NCBI GenBank assembly: GCA_023896275.1
Contig: MLDA01000019.1
Coordinates: forward strand, 1-64,000
Direction: 5' to 3'
Origin: Kocuria rosea subsp. polaris
GTDB lineage: Bacteria > Actinomycetota > Actinomycetes > Actinomycetales > Micrococcaceae
DNA length: 64,000 bases
Shown: positions 36,061 to 44,620 of the stretch, in pieces
Layout of the letters: the number at the start of each line of letters is the position of its first letter
Numbering within the stretch: the first letter of the stretch is position 1
Translations under genes and position numbers: made by a program
The notes under the pieces: model-generated
The model's database searches: none
The model's input: only the letters and a program-made list of their open reading frames with translations
What the model was told of the DNA's origin: nothing

Positions 36061-37452
36061 CTACTCGGACCGGTAGTCGACGTCCATGGCGTGGAGCGTC
36101 CAGACCTCGACGACGGCGCCCTCCTTGGCGCGGACGGCCCACCTCTGTTCCGGTGTGGGGTAGGCCCTCACCGTGTGCGCGACGGCGTCCCCGCGGAAGG
36201 CCTCGACGACGCTGTGGTCGATGAAGACGCGCAGCCCCGCCGACGCGTCCAGCCGGAGCACGCTTTCCTCCCGGCTGCGGCCCTCGCCCTCGGCGGTCAC
36301 GAGGACCAGCTCGACAAACGACTCGCTCGGCCCGACAACGATCTCGGCCAGGTCGCCCAGCTCCTGCAGGACGCCTCCGGCGAGGGTCGCGCTGGAGGCC
36401 CGGAGCGCCTCCAGCTGCGGGGCCGGTTCGACGACGAGGCGTTCTCCCTCGAGCCGGAGTCGGCGCGGCAGGGTCAGCACGCCGGCCCAGCCCGCGTCGT
36501 CGGCAAAGACCTCGTCGCGGCCCTCCCAGGACCACCCCCACAGCAGCGGGTTGGCTCCGGCACCCCGGCCCCCATCCACCAGCGCCTGGGGCGCATAGAA
36601 GTCGGGGCCCGTGTCGGCGACGCCGCCGCCGGCGACCTCGAAAGCGAAGGGCAGGGGTCCGGCGTCGTCGACGAGATCGCCGACCAGATAGGAGACGCCT
36701 GAGAGCAGGTGCTTCCCATCAACCCAACGCCACTGGGAAAGCAGCATTACCCAGCGCCCGTCGACCTGCACGAGCTGCGGGCACTCCCAGATCTCGGCCG
36801 GGGCGATCTCCCAGGCCCGCGTGTTCCGCGAATCCAGGAGGCGGCCTAGATAGCGCCAGTCGTCGAGGTCCTCGACGTCGTACAGGAGCACGGCCGGCTC
36901 GCCGTCCGGCGAGCCTGCGCCCTGAAGCGCGTACCGGTGCCCCCGGTGGGTGAACAGGAAGGGGTCGCGGACGTCGGTGACGCCCTCGCCTTCCGGCATG
37001 CCCGTCGCGGTACGCGCGGCGCCGCGGTCGTCCAGCTTGCTCCACGTGTCGAGCGCCGCGTCGGTGCTGCGCGCGAGCACGACGCTCGAGGCGCCGCCCT
37101 CCTGCTGCACTCCGGTGTAGACGAGCGTCGGGACGCCGTCGTCGAGCGTCGCGACGCCCGACCAGCAGCCGAACGCGTCCGGCCCGTCGGCGTCCGGGGC
37201 GATCGCGACGGGGTGCTCGGTCCACCGCACCAGGTCCGGCGAGCTCAGGTGGGCCCAGTTGATGCGGTGGTGGCGCGCCGATTCCGGGTTGTATTGGCAG
37301 AAGACGTGGTAGCGGCCCTCGTAGTGGAGGAGGCCGTTGGGGTCGTTGAGCCAGCCGCGCCGCGGGCGTGGGTGGATCCTCGGCCGCATCCGGTCCGTAC
37401 CGGCGGGCCTGCCGGATGAGGGCGCGGGCCGGGTGATCGTCAGATCGCTCAC
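36061..37452 (-). CDS. Glycoside hydrolase family 32 protein (fructosidase/sucrose-6-phosphate hydrolase type)
   Basis: Hydrolyses beta-fructofuranosyl linkages (sucrose, fructans). From GTG at 37452 the protein has 463 residues. The GH32 catalytic triad is visible: nucleophile D37 in GWLNDPNGLL, transition-state stabiliser in VRDPF (about 161-165), and acid/base E223 in EIWECPQL. The C-terminal part is a beta-sandwich (LRVFIDHSVVEAFRGD). No signal peptide is seen, so it is cytoplasmic. An ATG at 37479 is an alternative start. Last gene of the ABC sugar operon. Confidence 0.92.
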   Translation of the reverse strand: MSDLTITRPAPSSGRPAGTDRMRPRIHPRPRRGWLNDPNGLLHYEGRYHVFCQYNPESARHHRINWAHLSSPDLVRWTEHPVAIAPDADGPDAFGCWSGVATLDDGVPTLVYTGVQQEGGASSVVLARSTDAALDTWSKLDDRGAARTATGMPEGEGVTDVRDPFLFTHRGHRYALQGAGSPDGEPAVLLYDVEDLDDWRYLGRLLDSRNTRAWEIAPAEIWECPQLVQVDGRWVMLLSQWRWVDGKHLLSGVSYLVGDLVDDAGPLPFAFEVAGGGVADTGPDFYAPQALVDGGRGAGANPLLWGWSWEGRDEVFADDAGWAGVLTLPRRLRLEGERLVVEPAPQLEALRASSATLAGGVLQELGDLAEIVVGPSESFVELVLVTAEGEGRSREESVLRLDASAGLRVFIDHSVVEAFRGDAVAHTVRAYPTPEQRWAVRAKEGAVVEVWTLHAMDVDYRSE

Positions 37453-37489
37453 GTGGTTTTCCTTCTCCTTGACAGTCATGGTCTCCGGG

Positions 37490-38365
37490 CTACTTGCCGA
37501 CGCCGGCGGTCAGGCCCGCCCGCAGGCTGCGCTGGCCGAAGAAGAAGACGACGAGCGCCGGGAGCATCGAAAGGATCACGCCGGCGAGCACCACGGAGAT
37601 GCTGCCGGTGCCCATGTTGCCCTGAAGCGACACGAGTCCGAGCGGGAGGGTGAAGTTCTCCTCCGAGATCGTCAGGATGAGCGGCCGGAAGAACTCGTTC
37701 CAGTGGTAATTGAACGCCAGGATGCCCACGATCGCCATGCCCGGCGTCGCCAGCGGCAGGTAGACGGACCGGAAGATCCGCCACTGGCTGGCGCCGTCGA
37801 TCTCGGCGGCCTCAGCGAGCTCCGCCGGGACACCCATGAAGTACTGCCGCATCAAGAAGGTGCCGAACGCTGTCGGGATGGCGGGGATGATGAGCGCCAG
37901 CAGCGTGTCCGCCAGGCCCATGCCGCGGATGATCATGAAGACGGGAACGATCGTGACCTGGACGGGGATCATCATGGTGGCTAGGACGAGCCCGAAGAGG
38001 AGCTTGTTGCCCTTGAACGTCAACCGGGCGAACGCGTAGCCGGCCATGGCTGCGGTGATCATCTGCCCCGCCGCGATGAAGCCGGTCATCAGGGCCGAGT
38101 TCAGGACCAGCCGGATCATGTCGATCTGCGCGAAGACCTCGGAGTATGAGGTGAAGTCCGGGTCCCACGGAATGAACCGGGGCGGGAGATTGAACGATTC
38201 CGAGGGCAGGCGCAGCGAGGTGGAGAGCGTCCACATCACCGGGCCGAGCGTCAGGACGGCGGCCACCAGCAGGATTGCGAGGCGGCCGATCAGCGCCGGG
38301 TTGAACGGCTTGCGGGGCTTTCGACGCAGTCGAGGAGCGACCGGTTTTTCTGTCTGGGTAGTCAT
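37490..38365 (-). CDS. ABC sugar transporter permease, MalG type
   Basis: The 291-residue membrane protein has six segments. The EAA loop reads LAEAAEIDGASQWRIFRSVYLPLATPG. It lies 7 bp after the MalF-type permease gene and directly upstream of the GH32 gene. It forms the channel for uptake of the sugar bound by the protein encoded at 39329-40753. No ATPase gene is in the operon. Confidence 0.92.
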   Translation of the reverse strand: MTTQTEKPVAPRLRRKPRKPFNPALIGRLAILLVAAVLTLGPVMWTLSTSLRLPSESFNLPPRFIPWDPDFTSYSEVFAQIDMIRLVLNSALMTGFIAAGQMITAAMAGYAFARLTFKGNKLLFGLVLATMMIPVQVTIVPVFMIIRGMGLADTLLALIIPAIPTAFGTFLMRQYFMGVPAELAEAAEIDGASQWRIFRSVYLPLATPGMAIVGILAFNYHWNEFFRPLILTISEENFTLPLGLVSLQGNMGTGSISVVLAGVILSMLPALVVFFFGQRSLRAGLTAGVGK

Positions 38366-38372
38366 GCGAGCC

Positions 38373-39332
38373 TCACTGGTAGAAGACGAATCGGCGGCTG
38401 AGCTGGAACTGCACGTAGGTGACGGCCATGATCAGCAGCATCAGGACCAGGCCGATCGCGGAGGCGCGACCGAACTCGAGTTGCTCGAAAGCCGACTCGA
38501 AGACCACCATGACGGCGCTGCGGGTCGAGTCGCCCGGTCCACCGCGAGTCAGTACGTACGGCTGGTCAAAGACCTGCAGGGCCGTGATCACGGCCATGAC
38601 GGAGGCAACCAGGGTGGTCGGGCTCAGCAGCGGCATCGTCACGTTGATGAACTTCTTGAGCCCGGAGGCCCCGTCGAGCTCAGCGGCCTCGTACACGTCC
38701 TTGGGGATGTTCCCGAGTCCGCCGACGAAGAGCAGGAAGGAGAACCCGAAGTTCTGCCACACGTAGACGATGATGACGACGGCGGCCGCACCGGCCGGCG
38801 TCGTCAGCCACGGCACGGGGGCCAAACCGACGAGGCCGATAAGCCAGTTCACGACGCCGAACTGCTCGTTGAACAGGTAACCCATGAAGATCGACACGGA
38901 GGCAGCCGAGAGCACCAGCGGGAAGAAGAACGTCGAGCGGAAGAAGACGCGGAGCCAGTCCGGCAGCTTCTCCTGGATCAAGCTGGCCAGCAGCAGGGCG
39001 ATGCCCAGCTGCAGCGTGACCGCGATGACGACGAACACGATGGTGTTCAGGAAACTGACCCGGACCGTCGGGTCCAGCGCGATGTCGGCGAAGTTCGCCA
39101 AGCCGACGAACTCCGGCGCGGAGATGATGTCCCAGCGGAAGAAGGCAAGCAGGAGCGAGCCGATGATCGGCACAATCGTGAAGACGCCCATGCCGATCAG
39201 CGTCGGGGCCAGCAGGACCCAGGCGAAGAGGTTCTTCTTCCGGGGATCGCGGCGCGCGGGCCGTTTCTTCGTCCGCACGGGAGGCACTCCCCCGCTGCTG
39301 GAGGGCCTCCGGTCGGTTGTCGTGGCGCTCAT
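38373..39332 (-). CDS. ABC sugar transporter permease, MalF type
   Basis: The 319-residue membrane protein has a basic cytoplasmic N-terminus (VRTKKRPARRDPRKKN) and six segments. Its EAA loop is YEAAELDGASGLKKFINVTMPLLSP. The start overlaps the binding-protein stop by 4 bp, so the two are translationally coupled. Partner of the MalG-type permease next to it. Confidence 0.92.
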   Translation of the reverse strand: MSATTTDRRPSSSGGVPPVRTKKRPARRDPRKKNLFAWVLLAPTLIGMGVFTIVPIIGSLLLAFFRWDIISAPEFVGLANFADIALDPTVRVSFLNTIVFVVIAVTLQLGIALLLASLIQEKLPDWLRVFFRSTFFFPLVLSAASVSIFMGYLFNEQFGVVNWLIGLVGLAPVPWLTTPAGAAAVVIIVYVWQNFGFSFLLFVGGLGNIPKDVYEAAELDGASGLKKFINVTMPLLSPTTLVASVMAVITALQVFDQPYVLTRGGPGDSTRSAVMVVFESAFEQLEFGRASAIGLVLMLLIMAVTYVQFQLSRRFVFYQ

Positions 39333-40753
39333 CGACCGCTCCTCAGGACTAGGTTGAGATCGCGGTCGAGGGACTGCAGGGCAGAACGCGTCTGCCGCGA
39401 GGAGCCGCTCACCGCGTTGGTGACGTTCTTGATCAGTGCGTTCTCGACGGCGGCCTGCTCCGGTGGAGCCGGGATCGGCGCCGAGGTCGGGAACCGGTCG
39501 AGGGTCTCGTAGAAGACCTGCCAGTTCCTAGGGCCGGTCTCCGCGTAGAACGACTCGTTGACCATCGAGCGGCGGGTCGGCGTCGTCGTCGGCGACGGCA
39601 TGGCCATCTCCATGGACTCGCGCCGGGCTGCGAACTTCACCCACTCCCACGCCGCGTCCTTGTTCTCGGTCGTGCGCATGATCGCGTAGCCTGCCGTGCC
39701 GAACTGGTGGCGCTGAGTGCGGTTCTTCGGGAAGAACTGGACGTCGAACCCGTCCTCCGCCATGCCGGCCTCGTGCAGGCCCTGGGCCCAATAGCCGCCG
39801 GCCGGCGTCGCACCGACGCGGCCGCTCGAGAAGAGCCCAACGAGGGAGGTTCCGCCGCCGCCCTCGGGACGGACGCCCAGTCCCTCGGCGACGAGCTCGC
39901 GCATGAAGTCGAAAGATTCGAAAACGCGCTCGTCGAGGGCATTGGAGCCGTCCCAGATGAAGCCGCCGCCGCGCGTGGAGCGTGCCGGGTCGTCCGGGTA
40001 GAACCCGTCCCACAGCCAATCGCCGCCCGGCGCCTTGCGTTCGGTCAGGAACGAGGTGTCGTTGTTGTAGAGCCATGGCACGATGCCGCCGAAGAGGCGA
40101 TTGGTCCAGTAGTACGGCGTGAAGCCGGGGCCCTGGGACTTCTTCATGGCCCGGAGCATCTCGGTGAAGTCGTCCTGCGTCCAGTCGTCGGCCGGGCGCT
40201 CCAGCCCCGCCTCGTTCAGCGTGCTGGTGTTCAGGTACATGTCGGCGGCGTTCCAGTCGATCGGCAGCTGGAAGAGGCTGCCCTGGTACATGAACGCCTC
40301 GACAAGGCTCGGGTGCACGTCGTTGAAGTACTCCCGCAGTTCCTCGGCATCGCGACGAATGAACGGGTCCAGCGGTTCGGCGAGCTTCTCAGCGAACAGC
40401 TGGGCGCCCTCGGTCGCCACGTAGACGATGTCCGGCGGATTGCCGGCCGCGACCATCGTGAGGATCTTCGCGAAGAAGTCCTTCCAGTCCGCGCCCTGAA
40501 TGGCCTGGATGTGGATCTTGATTTCGGGGAACTCGCGGTGGAACTCCTCCGCGAGGGCCCGGCGGCCCACGGCATCAGCACTGTTGCCGAGGATCGCAAT
40601 GGTCAGCCCGTCGACATGGCGGCCCGGGATGTCGGAGCCGGTCAGCCGAGGCCAGGATCCGATCGTCACCCCGGCCAGACCCAGGCCGCCCAGCGTCAGC
40701 GCACCGCGCCGGGTGAGCGTTGTGGCGGACAGTCCGCCGATCTGTTGTTTCAT
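39329..40753 (-). CDS. Sugar ABC transporter substrate-binding protein with twin-arginine-like signal
   Basis: The 474-residue family 1 solute-binding protein starts MKQQIGGLSATTLTRRGALTL: a twin arginine (R15-R16) followed by a Gly/Leu-rich hydrophobic stretch and no lipobox cysteine. It may therefore be exported by Tat and held differently from the lipoprotein in block 1. Typical segments are AILGNSADAVGRRALAEEFHREFPEIKIHIQ and DFTEMLRAMKKSQGPGFTPYYW. First gene of the GH32 sugar operon, directly downstream of the LacI-type palindrome. Confidence 0.9.
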   Translation of the reverse strand: MKQQIGGLSATTLTRRGALTLGGLGLAGVTIGSWPRLTGSDIPGRHVDGLTIAILGNSADAVGRRALAEEFHREFPEIKIHIQAIQGADWKDFFAKILTMVAAGNPPDIVYVATEGAQLFAEKLAEPLDPFIRRDAEELREYFNDVHPSLVEAFMYQGSLFQLPIDWNAADMYLNTSTLNEAGLERPADDWTQDDFTEMLRAMKKSQGPGFTPYYWTNRLFGGIVPWLYNNDTSFLTERKAPGGDWLWDGFYPDDPARSTRGGGFIWDGSNALDERVFESFDFMRELVAEGLGVRPEGGGGTSLVGLFSSGRVGATPAGGYWAQGLHEAGMAEDGFDVQFFPKNRTQRHQFGTAGYAIMRTTENKDAAWEWVKFAARRESMEMAMPSPTTTPTRRSMVNESFYAETGPRNWQVFYETLDRFPTSAPIPAPPEQAAVENALIKNVTNAVSGSSRQTRSALQSLDRDLNLVLRSGR

Positions 40754-40761
40754 GGTCCCTT

Positions 40762-40777
40762 CCTAACACGTGTCAGG
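40762..40777. promoter_or_regulatory. LacI-type operator of the GH32/ABC operon
   Basis: CCTAACACGTGTCAGG is a 16-bp near-perfect palindrome centred on CG, 9-24 nt upstream of the ATG at 40753. It overlaps the expected transcription start. The LacI gene at 34895 is the likely binder. Confidence 0.65.
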
Positions 40778-40887
40778 TTCAGGCATAAAGGTACCGTTGC
40801 CGAAGCTGGGGTGTCAAGCATCACATGCTCCTGTGATGGCTCCCCTCGGGTCACCGCGACCGGCGAGGGTGCCGGCCGGACACGCAA

Positions 40888-40932
40888 AAGCGGCTGCGGC
40901 CGACCACGTGGCGTGGTCGGCCGCAGCCGCTT
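40888..40932 (-). terminator. Strong intrinsic terminator of the peptide transporter operon
   Basis: AAGCGGCTGCGGCCGACCAC (40888-40907) pairs over its full 20 bp with the sequence at 40913-40932, with a 5-nt loop. On the minus strand TTTTGCG overlaps and follows the stem. It lies 26 nt after the ATPase stop codon (40958). Confidence 0.85.
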
Positions 40933-40957
40933 CTCGTCCCTCGTCAGAGGGGCATCT

Positions 40958-42601
40958 CTAGACCAGCAGCTGGCCGCCGGGGATGGCGTCGAGCAGGTCC
41001 GCGGTGTACTGCGTCTTCGGACTCGCGAAGATGTCGTCGGTCCGTCCGGATTCGACGAGCTGACCGTCCTTCATCACAACGACGTCGTCGGCGATCTGGC
41101 GGACCACCGCGAGGTCGTGCGTGATGAACAGGTAGCTCAACCCGAGCTCGGATTGGAGCTTGTTCAGCAGCTCCAGCACCTGGGCCTGCACCAGCACGTC
41201 GAGCGCGGACACGGCCTCGTCGCAGATGATGACCTCCGGCTCGAGCGCCAGTGCGCGCGCGATGGCGATGCGCTGACGCTGCCCGCCCGAGAGCTCGTTC
41301 GGGAAACGATGCATCGTGGAGGCCGGCATCGAGACGTGCTCGAGCAGCTCCTTGACCCTGTTCTGCCGGGACTTTGCGTTGCCGATGCCGTGGATCTTCA
41401 GCGGCTGCTCGATGGTGCGGAAGATGCTGTACATCGGGTCCAGCGACCCGTACGGGTCCTGGAAGATCGGCTGGACCCGGCGGCGGAACCGGAAGAGCTC
41501 CTTCTCGCTGAGGCGACCCATGTCCTGGCCGTCGAAGCGAATGGACCCGCTCGTGGGTTCGAGCAGGTTCAGCACCATTTTCGCCACGGTCGACTTGCCC
41601 GAGCCCGACTCGCCGACGACCGCCGTCGTCGTGCCGCGCTTGACGTTGAACGAGACGTCGTCGACCGCCGTGAAGTCGGACGTCTTCAAGCCCTTTTCGC
41701 GGATCTTGAAGACCTTGGTCAGGTTCTCGATCTCCAGCACGTTGTCCGTGCTGGACGCCGACTTCTGCGCGGCTTCCGCGTTCGCCATCCGGTGGGAGGA
41801 CAGCGACGGCGCCGAATCGATCAGGCGCTTCGTGTACGGGTGCTGCGGGTTGCGCAGCAGCTCGAGCGCGGGGCCGGACTCGACGACCTGACCCTTGTAC
41901 ATGACGACGACCTTCTCGGCGCGCTCGGCGGCGAGACCGAGGTCGTGTGTGATGAACAGGACCGCGGTCCCGAGCTCGGCTGTCATGTTGTCGAGGTGGT
42001 CGAGGATCTGCCGCTGCACGGTCACGTCGAGGGCCGACGTCGGCTCGTCAGCGACGAGCAGGCGCGGCTGGCAAGACAGGCCGATCGAGATCAGCGCCCG
42101 CTGGCGCATGCCGCCCGAGAACTCGTGCGGGTACTGCTTCGCGCGGCGCTCCGCGTCCGGCAGGCCCGCGTTCTCGAGCGCTTCGGCGACCTTCTTGTTG
42201 ATGTCGCCGCCGCCGAGCCCGTTGGCCTTGAGCGTCTCCTTGACCTGGAAACCGATCTTCCAGACCGGATTCAGGTTGGACATCGGATCCTGCGGAACCA
42301 TACCGATCTGATTGCCGCGGATGTGGCGGAACTCCTTGTCGCTGGCCCCGGCGTAGTCTTTGCCGTCGAACAGGATCTGCCCGCCGGTGACCTTGCCGTT
42401 CTTGGCCAGTAGGCCCATCGCGGCGAGAGCGATCGTGGACTTGCCCGAGCCGGACTCACCGACGATCGCGACGGACTCCCCCGGCATGACCGAGAGGTTG
42501 GCGCCCCGAACGGCCGTGACCGGCCCGTTCGCCGTGTTGAACGTGATCTCCACGTCCCGCATGTCGAGCAGCGGCTGCTCGTTGCTGTTCTGCTTTTCCA
42601 T
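40958..42601 (-). CDS. Dipeptide/oligopeptide ABC transporter ATPase, fused DppD-DppF type
   Basis: The protein has 547 residues and two complete ABC domains. Domain 1: Walker A GESGSGKST (48-56), signature SGGMRQRA, Walker B LLVADEPTSALD. Domain 2 starts around 290: Walker A GESGSGKST, signature LSGGQRQRI, Walker B VIICDEAVSALD. Most relatives encode the two ATPases separately or as this fusion. ATG at 42601 has GGAAGG 7 nt upstream and follows the DppC stop by 2 bp. Last gene of the operon: binding protein, DppB, DppC, ATPase. Confidence 0.94.
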   Translation of the reverse strand: MEKQNSNEQPLLDMRDVEITFNTANGPVTAVRGANLSVMPGESVAIVGESGSGKSTIALAAMGLLAKNGKVTGGQILFDGKDYAGASDKEFRHIRGNQIGMVPQDPMSNLNPVWKIGFQVKETLKANGLGGGDINKKVAEALENAGLPDAERRAKQYPHEFSGGMRQRALISIGLSCQPRLLVADEPTSALDVTVQRQILDHLDNMTAELGTAVLFITHDLGLAAERAEKVVVMYKGQVVESGPALELLRNPQHPYTKRLIDSAPSLSSHRMANAEAAQKSASSTDNVLEIENLTKVFKIREKGLKTSDFTAVDDVSFNVKRGTTTAVVGESGSGKSTVAKMVLNLLEPTSGSIRFDGQDMGRLSEKELFRFRRRVQPIFQDPYGSLDPMYSIFRTIEQPLKIHGIGNAKSRQNRVKELLEHVSMPASTMHRFPNELSGGQRQRIAIARALALEPEVIICDEAVSALDVLVQAQVLELLNKLQSELGLSYLFITHDLAVVRQIADDVVVMKDGQLVESGRTDDIFASPKTQYTADLLDAIPGGQLLV

Positions 42602-42603
42602 GG

Positions 42604-43605
42604 CTAGGCCTTCCGCGACTTCGGGTCCAGGGCGTCGCGCAATGCGTCGCCGAGCATGATGAAGCTGAGCACCGTGATGGACAACGCGAGCGCCGGCCAG
42701 AACAGGATCTCCGGGTTGTTGCGCACTGAGATCTGGGCGTCGGAGATGTCGTTGCCCCAGCTGACGATCGACGACGGAAGGCCGATACCGAGGAAGGACA
42801 GCGTCGCTTCGGCGACGATGTACGTTCCCAACGAGATCGAGGCTACGACGATGATCGGCGAGAGCGAGTTCGGCAGCACATGGCGGACCAACGCACCGAA
42901 CTTCGAAACGCCGAGCGAGCGGGCGGCCATCACGAAGTCGGCGCCCTTCGCCTCGATCACCGCGCCCCGGGTGATGCGGGCGATCTGCGGCCATCCGAAG
43001 ATCACCAGCGTCAACGTCACGGTCCACGCACTCTTGTTCTCGGCGAACGCCGGCAGCTGCATCAGGACAATTGCACCCAAGATGAGCGGCAGCGCGAAGA
43101 AGATGTCGCCCAGACGGGCGAGCACGGCATCCATCCAGCCGCCGTAGTAGCCGGCAAGTGCACCGAACGTGCCGCCCAGGATGACAACGCCGATCGTCGT
43201 AAAGAGGCCGACGAGCACCGACGCCTGCGCACCGTAAATCACCCGCGCGTAGACATCGCACCCCTGATAAGTGAACCCGAGCGGGTGGCCCGGAACCGCA
43301 CCACCGCGGGCGTTGTCAAGGCTGCAGTCACGCGGATTGAGGGAGGTGAACCACTGGGGGAAGATCGAGACGACGATGATCAGCAGGATCAATACAGCCG
43401 AGACGATGAAGAGCGGCTGACGGCGCAGGTTCCGCCACGCTTCGGCCCAGAAGCTCAGTGGTTCGGTCGTCACGTTGATGGTGTCAACCGCCTGCAGCGG
43501 AGTCTCGTCGAGCGGCGCCACGTAGTGCTCGATGTGCCGCTTAGAGACCTTGCCGGTGCGTTTCACATCCCTCATCGAGGGTTGGTTCTCATTGTTCTCA
43601 AGCAT
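42604..43605 (-). CDS. Dipeptide/oligopeptide ABC transporter permease, DppC type
   Basis: The protein has 333 residues. A long polar N-terminus of about 70 residues precedes six membrane segments. The permease motif is AARSLGVSKFGALVRHVLPNSLSPIIV. The conserved C-terminal ALRDALDPKSRKA is characteristic of DppC/OppC. The start ATG at 43605 overlaps the DppB stop by 8 bp. Confidence 0.93.
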   Translation of the reverse strand: MLENNENQPSMRDVKRTGKVSKRHIEHYVAPLDETPLQAVDTINVTTEPLSFWAEAWRNLRRQPLFIVSAVLILLIIVVSIFPQWFTSLNPRDCSLDNARGGAVPGHPLGFTYQGCDVYARVIYGAQASVLVGLFTTIGVVILGGTFGALAGYYGGWMDAVLARLGDIFFALPLILGAIVLMQLPAFAENKSAWTVTLTLVIFGWPQIARITRGAVIEAKGADFVMAARSLGVSKFGALVRHVLPNSLSPIIVVASISLGTYIVAEATLSFLGIGLPSSIVSWGNDISDAQISVRNNPEILFWPALALSITVLSFIMLGDALRDALDPKSRKA

Positions 43606-44521
43606 AACGAATCCTCGGGTCGAGCAGTGCGTAGAGAAGGTCCACGAACAGGTTGGCGACGACGAAGACCAAGACCATGACGCTGACCACGGCGACCACG
43701 GTCGGGCTCTCGCCCTTCTTGATGGCGTCGAACAGGACGCTGCCGATGCCTGGGACGTTGAAGACGCCCTCGGTGACGATCGCACCGCCCATGAGCATGC
43801 CGAGGTCGGCGCCGAGGAAGGTGACCACGGGGATCAGCGAGTTGCGCATGACGTGAACGACGACGACGCGGGTGCGAGTGAGCCCCTTGGCGCTCGCGGT
43901 TCGCACGTAGTCGGCGGAGAGGTTTTCGGCGATCGAAGTGCGGCTCAGTCGGATGACATAGGCGAGCGAGACGAGGCCGAGCACGATGGCGGGTAGGACG
44001 AGATCGGACCATCCGGCCTGGCTGCCGACCGTCGGGGTCGTCCAGGCGAATTTGACGCCGAACACGAACTGGAAGACGAAGCCGAGCACGAACGTCGGCA
44101 CGGAAATGACGACGAGCGAGAGGACGAGGACCGTCGAATCGAAGATCCCGCCCTTGCGCAGGCCGGCGAAGACGCCGAAGATCACGCCGAAGACTGCCTC
44201 GAAGACCAGAGCCATGAGAGCGAGACGCGCCGTTACGGGCATCGCCCGGGCGATGACGTCGTTCACTGCCTGGCCGGAGAAGGTGGTTCCCAGGTCGAAC
44301 GTGATGAGGTTCTTGAGATAGAGGCCGTACTGGACCCAGAACGGCTGGTCGAGGTTGTACTGGGCGCGCAGGCTCGCCTCGACGGCATCCGACATCGGCT
44401 TGCCGCCCGAGAGCGCCGCAATCGGGTCGCCTGTTGCGAAGACCAGGAAATAGACCAACAGCGTGGCCCCGAAAAACACCGGGACCATGTGCAGGATTCT
44501 CCTGAAGGTATACATCAACAT
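43598..44521 (-). CDS. Dipeptide/oligopeptide ABC transporter permease, DppB type
   Basis: The 307-residue membrane protein starts MLMYTFRRILHMVPVFFGATLLVYFL, the usual DppB opening. The EAA-like motif is RTASAKGLTRTRVVVVHVMRNSLIPVV and the end VDLLYALLDPRIRYA is typical. It follows the binding-protein gene after a 99-bp gap that holds a strong hairpin. The start may be the ATG at 44521 or the one at 44515. Confidence 0.93.
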   Translation of the reverse strand: MLMYTFRRILHMVPVFFGATLLVYFLVFATGDPIAALSGGKPMSDAVEASLRAQYNLDQPFWVQYGLYLKNLITFDLGTTFSGQAVNDVIARAMPVTARLALMALVFEAVFGVIFGVFAGLRKGGIFDSTVLVLSLVVISVPTFVLGFVFQFVFGVKFAWTTPTVGSQAGWSDLVLPAIVLGLVSLAYVIRLSRTSIAENLSADYVRTASAKGLTRTRVVVVHVMRNSLIPVVTFLGADLGMLMGGAIVTEGVFNVPGIGSVLFDAIKKGESPTVVAVVSVMVLVFVVANLFVDLLYALLDPRIRYA

Positions 44522-44550
44522 GGAGGGAAAATTCCTTTAGACGTGCGACG

Positions 44551-44579
44551 GGGCGGCGAGGAGATCGTCCTCGCCGCCC
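44551..44579. terminator. Intercistronic hairpin between binding-protein and permease genes
   Basis: GGGCGGCGAGGA (44551-44562) pairs perfectly with TCCTCGCCGCCC (44568-44579), a 12-bp stem with a 5-nt loop. No T-run follows on the minus strand. Such hairpins often stabilise or attenuate transcripts so that the binding protein is made in excess over the permeases. Confidence 0.55.
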
Positions 44580-44620
44580 GCGTCTGCTGGGTCAGATAGA
44601 AAGCCTAGTCAGCGTTCTTT

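Noticed and set aside
40820-40837. ATCACA-N6-TGTGAT upstream of the GH32 operon as a CRP site
   Set aside because: The half-sites are in the reverse order to the CRP consensus TGTGA-N6-TCACA. It is a hairpin-forming repeat at best.
39707-42412. Plus-strand open frame of 901 codons opposite the sugar-binding and peptide ATPase genes
   Set aside because: It crosses two divergently regulated operons, the LacI operator and a strong terminator, and has no recognisable domain.
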